This document shows positions 1 through 5,886 of a stretch of DNA of 6,694 nucleotides, piece by piece. Position 1 is the stretch's first letter, and every line of letters begins with the position of its first letter. The stretch is taken from positions 1-6,694 of the forward strand of contig CAXGIQ010000081.1 in NCBI GenBank assembly GCA_964009845.1. Direction: 5' to 3'. The stretch comes from UBA7312 sp002715345 (GTDB lineage: Bacteria; Bacteroidota; Bacteroidia; Flavobacteriales; UBA7312). A program made the translations under genes and the position numbers. The notes beneath the pieces were generated by a model. The model worked only from the letters and a program-made list of their open reading frames with translations, searched no databases and was not told the origin of the DNA.

Positions 1-1394
1 GCTAATAAGAACGGATTCTTAATGGTTGTCTTCACCTTCGCAATATCCTTCACATAAATGTTAGACCAAATTGGCTCGATACCTTGAGATACTTGACCTA
101 AGATGAAAGCTGATGAAGTAGTTGGTGCAATCGCATTTAAGGTAGCATTTCTTCTGCTGTAACCTTCCAATGTTTTTGGCTCTCCAAACTTCTCTGCTAA
201 TTCCGTAGAGGCTCTGTAAGACGCTACTTTTATGTGCTTAAACACTTCGCTATTTAGATCAAAGGCTTCTTGACTATCAAATGGCAACATTTTAGATTGT
301 AAGAATGAATGCCATCCCAACACACCTAATCCCAATGCTCTGTTGTCTTTCGCAAAATTGTACGCTCTTTGCATGAACATAAATGTTTGCTGATCATCTA
401 AATCATCTGAATCTCTATAGCGCTCTAATTTTTCTAAGAACTCTGTAATTACTGCATCCAAGAAGAACACCATTGTTTCTACTGCATCCGTATCTTTCCA
501 CTTATCGTAGTGTAATACATTTATAGATGATAATACACAAACGAATGACCACTCTGAGTTAGAAGGTAACATGATTTCTGTACATAAGTTGCTGGCAACA
601 ATTTTATGTCCTTTATCCTTAAATACTTTAGGCGAGCCATTATTCGCTTTATCCGTGAAGAAAATATATGGGTAGCCTATCTCTCCTCTTCTTTGAATTA
701 CTTTTGCCCAGATGGCACGCTTCTCCTGATCTCCATCAATCATTGATTCCATCCACTCATCTGTTACAGTAACACCGTGTGTTAACTCTTGTATTGGATT
801 TCCTTCTGTTCCAATTTCTAAGAACTCTTCAATATCGCTATGCTCTACTGGCAAGTAAGGCGAAAATCTTCCTCTACGAACAGATCCTTGACTTACTACA
901 TCCACCATTGTTTCAAACAATTGCATGATGTGTACTGCTCCAGATGCTTGTCCGTTATTTTTAACTGCTGCCCCTCTATGTCGAATGTTTCCGAAATAGC
1001 CAGATGTACCTCCGCCTAACTTCGACATCATACCAACTTCTGATTGGGTATATAAGATATTCCCCATATCATCTGCTACATTAGAACCAAAACAACTGAT
1101 AGGCAAACCCCTTTCTTTTCCAAAATTTGACCAAACCGGAGAAGCTAAAGAGTAAAATCCTTCCGACATGTAGTGAACAAACTTATCAGCATAGCCAGGG
1201 ATTCCTAAAATCTTCTCCGCATTTTCTGCGATCTCACCAATTCTTTCTTCAGCAGAAACACCAGGAGCTAAATATCCTGCTGCTAAAAAGTTCCTACTAT
1301 GTTCTGTAAGCCATTTAAAAGAACCTTCCGAGCTCTTTACGTCTAATCTTTCTTTTACTTCTATATGGTCGTCTATGGTAGCTGTTTTTTGCAT
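1..1394 (-). CDS. nrdA: Ribonucleoside-diphosphate reductase, large (alpha) subunit; 3' end outside window
   Basis: Catalytic subunit of class I ribonucleotide reductase, which reduces ribonucleotides to deoxyribonucleotides in the cytoplasm using a radical supplied by NrdB. I translated 464 codons from ATG at 1394 with no stop before the left edge, so the C-terminus (radical-transfer tyrosines and redox cysteine pair) is not seen. Visible family features: GLPISC with C101, matching the first active-site redox cysteine; NLCTE with N269, C271 (thiyl-radical cysteine) and E273; C286 in FVCVLSSIN as the likely partner of C101; the specificity-loop region around 168-210; and the phosphate-binding segment APTTSSAF near 423-430. 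The N-terminus goes almost directly into the catalytic fold with no ATP-cone of about 90 residues, so overall activity control must lie elsewhere; the partner NrdB has a cone. The gene starts 42 bp after the nrdB stop, so co-transcription is likely. No Shine-Dalgarno is visible before the ATG. Confidence 0.96.
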   Translation of the reverse strand, partial: MQKTATIDDHIEVKERLDVKSSEGSFKWLTEHSRNFLAAGYLAPGVSAEERIGEIAENAEKILGIPGYADKFVHYMSEGFYSLASPVWSNFGKERGLPISCFGSNVADDMGNILYTQSEVGMMSKLGGGTSGYFGNIRHRGAAVKNNGQASGAVHIMQLFETMVDVVSQGSVRRGRFSPYLPVEHSDIEEFLEIGTEGNPIQELTHGVTVTDEWMESMIDGDQEKRAIWAKVIQRRGEIGYPYIFFTDKANNGSPKVFKDKGHKIVASNLCTEIMLPSNSEWSFVCVLSSINVLHYDKWKDTDAVETMVFFLDAVITEFLEKLERYRDSDDLDDQQTFMFMQRAYNFAKDNRALGLGVLGWHSFLQSKMLPFDSQEAFDLNSEVFKHIKVASYRASTELAEKFGEPKTLEGYSRRNATLNAIAPTTSSAFILGQVSQGIEPIWSNIYVKDIAKVKTTIKNPFLL

Positions 1395-1436
1395 AATCTA
1401 TATGGTTCGTGGTTTGGTTTTGGTTTTTTATGTCTC

Positions 1437-2711
1437 TTAAAATAAATCGTCTGCTGTAATACTTTGTGTTCTCTTGCTGTAGTTGATAGAACGCTTCACA
1501 AAGAAGTCTCCGTGCTTCGTTCCAATAATTTCATCATCAAACCATTCTGTTTCTTTCAATAGCTTTGCATCAACAGCGAATACGCTTCCTACGCCAATGC
1601 TTTCAAGTGATCTGTTGAAGCGGTCTTTGATAAATTCATTGATGATGTTTTTCGGCAAGAAATCAATTTCTCCATTTTCAAAAATCCAATCGATAATTGC
1701 ACTTTCTGCCTCAAAAGCATCTTTACACATTTGCTGAATTTTTGAGTTGAACATCAAGTCGAACCAATCTGGATTTTCTTCTTTGATAATCTTGATTAAA
1801 TCAATACCGAAATCTCCGTGAATTTGTTCTTCCTTAGATGTTGCTTCCACAACATTTGAAACACCTTTCAGCATATTTTTGTGCTTATTAAACGCCATGA
1901 TGATAAGGAATTGAGAGAACAGAGAAACATGTTCAATAAAGAGAGAGAACAATAATACCGACTCGGCATACTCTCTATTTTTTTCGCTTTTTGAAGTTGC
2001 TAAAGCAGCCTGCAAATAGCGCACTCTTTTCATGATTACCGGATTCTTCTTGATTTCTTCAAACTCAGCGTTTAGACCAAGTATTTCTAGTAAGTGAGAG
2101 TATGCATCTGCATGCCTTACCTCACTTTCTGCAAAAGTTGCTCCTACAGAGCCCACTTCTGGTTTTGGAATCCTATGGTATATATCTCCCCAAAAACTTT
2201 TAACAGATACTTCAATTTGCGAAATAGCTAACATGGTGTTTTTGATAGCACTTCTTTCGGTATCGTTTAGTTTAGTTTTGAAATCTTGAATATCACTTGT
2301 AAAATTGAATTCTGTATGAATCCAATAGGAGTGTCTAATAGCTGGCACATATTCGTACAATTCTGGGTACTCGTATGGCTTCAGGTTCAGTCGTTTTTCA
2401 AAGAGGTTACGCTGTCTTCTAGCATTTTGCTTTTCTCTGTAAAGAATATAGCTTTTAGCCACATCAAAATGCTCATTCTTCATCAAAATTTGCTCCACTA
2501 TGTCTTGAATTTCTTCAATATTTGGGAGATAATTTTTGAGCTTATTCTTTCTGTTTATCAGTTCTGCATGCACACTAGCAGCCAAACGAACCGCCTCTTC
2601 TTCATCATCCTTTCCTACAGAAAGCATGGCTTGTAAAATAGCACTGGCAATCTTGTCTAATTTAAACGGCTGCTTTGATTGATCTCGCTTGTAAATATGT
2701 GCTATTTTCAT
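1437..2711 (-). CDS. nrdB: Ribonucleotide reductase radical-generating (beta) subunit with N-terminal ATP-cone
   Basis: Small subunit of class I ribonucleotide reductase; it holds the dimetal site that starts the radical chemistry in NrdA. At 424 residues it is longer than ordinary NrdB (about 320-375). Residues 1-95 are an ATP-cone: K8-R9-D10 followed by PFKLDKI near 15-21, ending in SYILYREKQNARR near 87-99. The ferritin-like core follows. Likely metal ligands are E167 (in QIEVSVKSFW), E197 and H200 (in ESEVRH), E260 (LFIEHVS), and E295 and H298 (KEEQIH). Y204 aligns with the radical tyrosine of E. coli NrdB (Y122). The C-terminus has the usual WFDDE and FFVKRSINYSK segments, with Y411 as the probable radical-transfer tyrosine, and an acidic DDLF end expected to dock on NrdA. 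The same cone-on-beta arrangement is known from Leeuwenhoekiella blandensis, whose protein is a dimanganese (class Id) enzyme; metal identity here is inference. First gene of an nrdB-nrdA unit. Confidence 0.97.
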   Translation of the reverse strand: MKIAHIYKRDQSKQPFKLDKIASAILQAMLSVGKDDEEEAVRLAASVHAELINRKNKLKNYLPNIEEIQDIVEQILMKNEHFDVAKSYILYREKQNARRQRNLFEKRLNLKPYEYPELYEYVPAIRHSYWIHTEFNFTSDIQDFKTKLNDTERSAIKNTMLAISQIEVSVKSFWGDIYHRIPKPEVGSVGATFAESEVRHADAYSHLLEILGLNAEFEEIKKNPVIMKRVRYLQAALATSKSEKNREYAESVLLFSLFIEHVSLFSQFLIIMAFNKHKNMLKGVSNVVEATSKEEQIHGDFGIDLIKIIKEENPDWFDLMFNSKIQQMCKDAFEAESAIIDWIFENGEIDFLPKNIINEFIKDRFNRSLESIGVGSVFAVDAKLLKETEWFDDEIIGTKHGDFFVKRSINYSKRTQSITADDLF

Positions 2712-2784
2712 AATCCTACTATTAAAATTTTAAAAAAATATCGCCTTACTACAGTTCTTTTTTCTAGAGTTGCATGAGTCTTTT

Positions 2785-2850
2785 TGAGACATCGGTAAAG
2801 CATAAAATGTTCTCTGTATTTTAGGAATTCTGCGCTTGATGAGACATCAA
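2785..2850. repeat. 9-bp direct repeat TGAGACATC, second copy inside a hairpin
   Basis: TGAGACATC occurs exactly at 2785-2793 and again at 2840-2848, 55 bp apart, in the presumed nrdB leader. The second copy is part of a perfect dyad at 2836-2850: TTGATG, loop AGA, CATCAA. No T-run follows on either strand, so it does not look like a terminator. It could be a protein-binding site or an RNA stem in the leader, or coincidence. Confidence 0.4.
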
Positions 2851-2890
2851 TTCGTAGTTGCTAAAACTCCATTCTGAGCATTGAACGACA

Positions 2891-2921
2891 CAAATGTTTC
2901 AAAAAAAAATATGCAATGCAA
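2891..2921 (-). promoter_or_regulatory. Weak candidate promoter for nrdB-nrdA
   Basis: Read on the minus strand, TTG at 2921-2919 is followed after 20 nt by AACATTTG at 2898-2891. The Bacteroidota consensus is TTG, a spacer of about 17-23 nt, then TAnnTTTG; this site has the right spacing and five of six fixed bases in the -7 box (A instead of the first T). Transcription from here would give a leader of roughly 170-180 nt before the nrdB ATG. In AT-rich sequence a one-mismatch hit can occur by chance, so this is only the best site I could find in the gap. Confidence 0.3.
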
Positions 2922-2931
2922 TTCATTTTTA

Positions 2932-2971
2932 TTCACAATAAATTCAAGTTGTTAACAGCTTACATTGTGAA
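2932..2971. repeat. Nested dyad: TTCACAAT/ATTGTGAA arms around a 16-bp near-palindrome
   Basis: Perfect 8-bp inverted arms lie at 2932-2939 (TTCACAAT) and 2964-2971 (ATTGTGAA), 24 bp apart. Between them, AAGTTGTTAACAGCTT at 2946-2961 is a palindrome except for one T-G pair. The two dyads have centres 2 bp apart. The element sits just upstream of the weak nrdB promoter candidate and about 130 bp after the DUF3109 stop. It has operator-like symmetry, but I know of no regulator with this site. Confidence 0.4.
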
Positions 2972-3074
2972 ATTTATAGGCAATACTCTGATTTTCGATT
3001 GCTTGCAAAAGGTCAAGCTCAAACAGACTTATTTTATTAACGAAGTATTAACAGTTGTTGGCTTTACAAAAATG

Positions 3075-3112
3075 AAAAAACCGCTTTGATTTTATTTTTC
3101 GCGATGTTTTTT
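3075..3112 (-). terminator. Possible intrinsic terminator overlapping the DUF3109 stop codon
   Basis: On the minus strand, AAAAAAC (3112-3106), a 2-nt bulge and CGC (3103-3101) can pair with GCG and GTTTTTT (3084-3075) across a 16-nt AT-rich loop. The strand then continues CATTTTT, so a T-rich tract follows the stem. The stop codon of the DUF3109 gene (3094-3092) lies in the loop. The stem is mostly A-T with three G-C pairs next to the loop, so it is weak; the T-richness and position are its best support. Confidence 0.35.
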
Positions 3113-3673
3113 CAATAATCTTGCTGCTTCTGTCAGCTTGCCATACCATTCTTTTCCGTATAGCCGAATAAGCGGCTCTTTTAAGAAACTATAGACTGGA
3201 ACCTGTAGTTGCTCTCCACAATCGCAAGCGGGCTTACAGATATTTATCGCTTCATAATTAACCGCATCAAAATCACGATATTCCTTGATTCGTATAGGAA
3301 ACAGATGGCACGAAATTGGCTTCTTAAAATCTATCTTTCCATCATTGTAAGCCTGCTCAATAGTGCATCTAGCCGTCTCGTTTTCATCAAACACTGCAAA
3401 GGCACATTCTTTATTATTAACGAGTGGTGTAGTATTGTCTCCATCACCATCTACTACGTAAAAGCCTTGCTTTTCTATTTCTGCAATCCCTTCAGTTCGC
3501 ATATATGGCTTCACCTCATTATATATATATGGCAAAACATCTAACTCATTATCAGTTAATGGAGCTCCTGCATCACCCTCCACACAACACGCTCCTTTGC
3601 ATGCGCTTATATCGCAAACAAACTGTTTCTCAAAGACATCAAACGAAATGATTTTATCATCTACCTGAATCAT
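3092..3673 (-). CDS. DUF3109 family cysteine-rich protein of unknown function
   Basis: A 193-residue soluble protein with no signal peptide or membrane segment. It has ten cysteines in a pattern I recognise from the DUF3109 family, common in Bacteroidota: C20 and C25, then the adjacent pair C29-C30 in CKGACCVEGDAGAPL, then C90, C103, C122 (in SCHLFPIRI), C146, C150 and C152. Such clustering suggests a bound metal or iron-sulfur cluster, and the family resembles the YkgJ-type zinc or iron-chelating proteins; the ligand and reaction are not known to me and I do not assign one. The C-terminus is basic (LLKKHREK). It is divergent from glyS, with 58 bp between the start codons, and has an exact TAnnTTTG box 4 nt before its ATG. 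The start is supported by that box and by the family-typical N-terminus preceding the first Cys motif. Its nearest downstream gene is nrdB, 380 bp away. Confidence 0.88.
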   Translation of the reverse strand: MIQVDDKIISFDVFEKQFVCDISACKGACCVEGDAGAPLTDNELDVLPYIYNEVKPYMRTEGIAEIEKQGFYVVDGDGDNTTPLVNNKECAFAVFDENETARCTIEQAYNDGKIDFKKPISCHLFPIRIKEYRDFDAVNYEAINICKPACDCGEQLQVPVYSFLKEPLIRLYGKEWYGKLTEAARLLKKHREK

Positions 3674-3677
3674 AATA

Positions 3678-3685
3678 CAAAAGTA
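3678..3685 (-). promoter_or_regulatory. -7 promoter element of the DUF3109 gene
   Basis: Minus-strand TACTTTTG matches TAnnTTTG at all six fixed positions and ends 4 nt before the ATG at 3673. No TTG is seen at the usual -33 distance; the only nearby TTTG is 7 nt upstream. With this geometry the transcript would begin at or within a few nucleotides of the start codon. Confidence 0.6.
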
Positions 3686-3719
3686 AGGAACGCAAAGTGG
3701 TTTATGGTTCGAATATGTT

Positions 3720-3727
3720 TATTTTTG
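3720..3727 (+). promoter_or_regulatory. -7 promoter element of glyS
   Basis: TATTTTTG matches TAnnTTTG at all six fixed positions and ends 4 nt before the glyS ATG at 3732, the same spacing as the opposing box. The -33 region (about 3697-3703) reads GTGGTTT and lacks the TTG consensus. A transcript from this box would be leaderless or nearly so. Confidence 0.6.
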
Positions 3728-3731
3728 CGCC

Positions 3732-5261
3732 ATGGCAAATTACGAAGACATTTTTAAGAAGGTAGTAGCGCATGCTAAAGAATACGGTTTTGTATTTCAG
3801 TCTAGCGAAGTTTATGATGGCTTAGGCGCTGTTTACGATTATGGCCCATATGGTTCGGAACTGAAGAACAATATCCGAAATTATTGGTGGAAATCCATGG
3901 TAAACATGAATGAAAATATAGTAGGAATTGATGCCGCTATTTTCATGCACCCAACTACTTGGAAAGCTTCGGGCCATGTAGATGCCTTTAACGATCCTTT
4001 AATTGATAATAAAGATTCTAAAAAGCGTTACCGCGCTGATGTTTTGATTGAAGATTATACTGCAAAAATTGAAGGGAAAATAGAGAAGGAAATCAAAAAA
4101 GCAGCCAAGCGTTTTGGCGATTCTTTCGATAAAGAACAATTCTTAATTACCAACCCAAGAGTGTTGGGTTACAAAGAAAAGATCAGTGCTATCATGGCGC
4201 GCTTTAGCAAGGCCATGGAAAATGATGATCTAGCCGACATCAAAATGCAGATTGAAGAATTAGAAATTGTATGCCCTGTTTCAGGAACAAAAAACTGGAC
4301 AGATGTACGCCAGTTCAATTTGATGTTTAAAACAAAAATGGGCTCTACAACCGATGGTGCTACCGACCTATACTTGCGACCAGAAACTGCACAAGGAATT
4401 TTTGTGAATTTCTTGAACGTGCAGAAAACAGCGCGTATGAAAATTCCTTTTGGAATTGCGCAAACAGGAAAGGCATTCCGAAACGAGATTGTAGCTCGTC
4501 AGTTTATCTTTCGCATGCGCGAGTTTGAACAAATGGAAATGCAATTTTTTGTACGACCAGGTGAAGAAATGAAGTGGTACGAGCACTGGAAAGATACGCG
4601 TATAAAATGGCACCACAGCTTAGGAATGGGCGAAGAAAACTACCGTTTTCACGACCATGAAAAGCTAGCGCATTATGCTAATGCTGCTTGTGATATTGAG
4701 TTTAAATTTCCATTTGGATTTAAAGAATTAGAGGGCATTCACTCAAGAACAGATTTCGATTTGAAGAGCCACCAAGAGCACGCGGGTAGAAAACTACAGT
4801 ACTTCGATCCAGAAATTAACGAAAGCTATGTGCCTTATGTTGTAGAGACTTCAATCGGATTAGACCGTATGTTCCTAACTATTTTGAGCCATGCTTATAA
4901 AGAAGAAGAAGTAAATAGAGACACAAGACTTGTGTTGAACATCCCTGCAATGTTAGCCCCTATAAAAGCTGCTGTATTGCCATTAACCAAGAAAGATGGC
5001 ATGCCAGAAAAGGCAAGAGAAATTTTGAAAGACTTACAGTGCGATTTCAACTGCCAGTACGAAGAAAAAGATTCTATCGGAAAGCGTTACCGTAAACAAG
5101 ATGCTATCGGAACACCTTTCTGTATCACAGTAGACCATCAAACACTAGAAGACAATACAGTTACTATAAGAGATAGAGATACTATGGAACAAAGACGAGT
5201 AAGCATTGGCGAGCTGCACGATATAATATCCAAAAAAGTAGATTTAAGAAATTACTTATAA
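3732..5261 (+). CDS. glyS: Glycyl-tRNA synthetase, alpha2 (single-chain) type
   Basis: Class II aminoacyl-tRNA synthetase that charges tRNA-Gly with glycine using ATP. At 509 residues this is the dimeric alpha2 form, not the alpha2-beta2 GlyQ/GlyS form. Visible: GAVYDYGPYGSELK (32-45) near motif 1; WKASGHVDAFNDP (77-89), typical of this family; RPETAQG (216-222); motif 2 at about 249-274 with FRNEIVARQ then REFEQMEMQFFV; motif 3 at about 371-382 with ETSIGLDRM; and a C-terminal anticodon-binding domain from about 403, including GKRYRKQDAIGTPFCITVD (450-468). The CPxCG-like site reads CPVSG (181-185), so a second zinc-type cysteine is absent; I believe this is common in Bacteroidota enzymes. 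The MANYEDIFKKVVAHAKEYGFV start is family-typical, which supports ATG 3732 despite the promoter box lying only 4 nt away. It is monocistronic, ending in a strong terminator. Confidence 0.98.
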   Translation: MANYEDIFKKVVAHAKEYGFVFQSSEVYDGLGAVYDYGPYGSELKNNIRNYWWKSMVNMNENIVGIDAAIFMHPTTWKASGHVDAFNDPLIDNKDSKKRYRADVLIEDYTAKIEGKIEKEIKKAAKRFGDSFDKEQFLITNPRVLGYKEKISAIMARFSKAMENDDLADIKMQIEELEIVCPVSGTKNWTDVRQFNLMFKTKMGSTTDGATDLYLRPETAQGIFVNFLNVQKTARMKIPFGIAQTGKAFRNEIVARQFIFRMREFEQMEMQFFVRPGEEMKWYEHWKDTRIKWHHSLGMGEENYRFHDHEKLAHYANAACDIEFKFPFGFKELEGIHSRTDFDLKSHQEHAGRKLQYFDPEINESYVPYVVETSIGLDRMFLTILSHAYKEEEVNRDTRLVLNIPAMLAPIKAAVLPLTKKDGMPEKAREILKDLQCDFNCQYEEKDSIGKRYRKQDAIGTPFCITVDHQTLEDNTVTIRDRDTMEQRRVSIGELHDIISKKVDLRNYL

Positions 5262-5264
5262 AAG

Positions 5265-5291
5265 AAAGTCCTGCGAAAACAGGACTTTTTT
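5265..5291. terminator. Bidirectional intrinsic terminator between glyS and pth
   Basis: AAAGTCCTG (5265-5273), loop CGAAAA, and CAGGACTTT (5280-5288) form a perfect 9-bp stem followed by TTT and then ATTTT on the plus strand. It begins 3 nt after the glyS stop. On the minus strand the same stem is followed by CTTTT, so it can also terminate the converging prs-rplY-pth transcript. The plus-strand T-run overlaps the pth stop codon (5292-5290). Confidence 0.9.
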
Positions 5292-5853
5292 ATTTTCCGT
5301 TGAAGTCGCTCATAGTACGCTCCAAGCCCATTGTACCGAAAGCAAACACCATTTTTGCTGCTTGTTCAATACGAGATTTCAGCTTCTCCTCCTCTTCCGA
5401 ACTCCAATCGCTTAGCACATAATCAGCTTGTCTTCCTCTAGGAAAATCATTACCAACTCCAAATTTTAAGCGCGTATAATCACTACGCCCTAAAACGGCC
5501 TGTATATCTTTCAGTCCGTTATGACCTCCATCACTTCCTTTTCCTCTTAAGCGCAAAGCACCAAAAGGAAGAGCGATATCATCTGTAATCACTAAAAGGT
5601 TTTTATAGTCTATTTTATATTGTTGTAGCCAATAGTTTACTGCCTTTCCACTGATGTTCATATAAGTCGTGGGTTTTAATAAATAAAAAGAGCGGCCCTT
5701 GTGCTTGACTACAGCTACTTTGGCATGACGCTCCTCCTTAAAAGAAGTGTTGGACAACTCAGCAAGAGTGTCCAACACTTTAAATCCGATATTATGTCGA
5801 GTATTTTCGTACTCAGATCCAGGGTTTCCTAATCCAACAATGAGAAACTTCAT
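5290..5853 (-). CDS. pth: Peptidyl-tRNA hydrolase
   Basis: Cleaves the ester bond of peptidyl-tRNAs that drop off ribosomes, recycling tRNA; a soluble monomer. Its 187 residues are normal for bacterial Pth. Catalytic and binding residues are in register with E. coli: N10 in GLGNPG, H20 in ENTRHNIGF, N66 in TTYMNISGKAV (E. coli N68), D91 in TDDIALPFG (E. coli D93) and N112 in GGHNGLKDI (E. coli N114). The family segment LKFGVGNDFPRG follows at 129-140. It is last in a likely prs-rplY-pth transcript, starting 33 bp after the rplY stop, and rplY-pth adjacency is common in bacteria. The stop codon overlaps the T-run of the convergent glyS terminator. No Shine-Dalgarno is visible. Confidence 0.98.
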   Translation of the reverse strand: MKFLIVGLGNPGSEYENTRHNIGFKVLDTLAELSNTSFKEERHAKVAVVKHKGRSFYLLKPTTYMNISGKAVNYWLQQYKIDYKNLLVITDDIALPFGALRLRGKGSDGGHNGLKDIQAVLGRSDYTRLKFGVGNDFPRGRQADYVLSDWSSEEEEKLKSRIEQAAKMVFAFGTMGLERTMSDFNGK

Positions 5854-5886
5854 GTGATAAAATTAAGAAATTCTGGATGAATAAAA

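Larger units (their letters stand above)
2712..3091. other. 380-bp intergenic region upstream of nrdB, no convincing gene
   Basis: This gap lies after the stop of the DUF3109 gene and before the nrdB ATG, both on the minus strand, so it should hold the terminator of the first and the promoter and leader of the second. It is AT-rich with runs of A and T. I see a weak Bacteroidota-type promoter candidate, a small hairpin with a repeated 9-mer, and a nested pair of dyads (listed separately). I find no tRNA-like or riboswitch-like structure I can name, no NrdR-type box, and no open reading frame longer than about 20 codons that I would trust. Confidence 0.75.

Noticed and set aside
180..194. Possible loss of redox cysteine in GlyRS (CPVSG instead of CPxCG) as a defect
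   Set aside because: The rest of the enzyme is intact in all catalytic motifs, and this variant is, to my knowledge, usual in Bacteroidota. The coordinates given are residue numbers of the protein at 3732-5261.
1127..1309. Plus-strand 60-codon open frame
   Set aside because: It lies wholly antisense to nrdA, has low-complexity Ser/Gln/Leu-rich composition with no recognisable domain, and is a by-product of AT-rich coding sequence.
2286..2636. Plus-strand 116-codon open frame opposite nrdB
   Set aside because: It is antisense to the conserved nrdB ATP-cone and start of the core, and its hydrophobic product is what the complement of such codons gives. The plus-strand frames at 1483-1737 and 3209-3544 are rejected for the same reason.
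2861..2926. 21-codon minus-strand frame (MNCIAYFF...) in the nrdB upstream region, considered as a leader peptide
   Set aside because: Its start would lie upstream of the only promoter candidate, no regulatory codon run is present, and no attenuator hairpin with a T-run follows.
2712..3091. NrdR-type boxes or a known riboswitch before nrdB
   Set aside because: I looked for paired ACAC...GTGT-like palindromes and for familiar riboswitch cores and found none; the dyads present have different sequences.
4368..4616. Minus-strand 82-codon open frame inside glyS
   Set aside because: It is antisense to the conserved motif 2 region of glyS; the constraint belongs to glyS and the translated product resembles no family.
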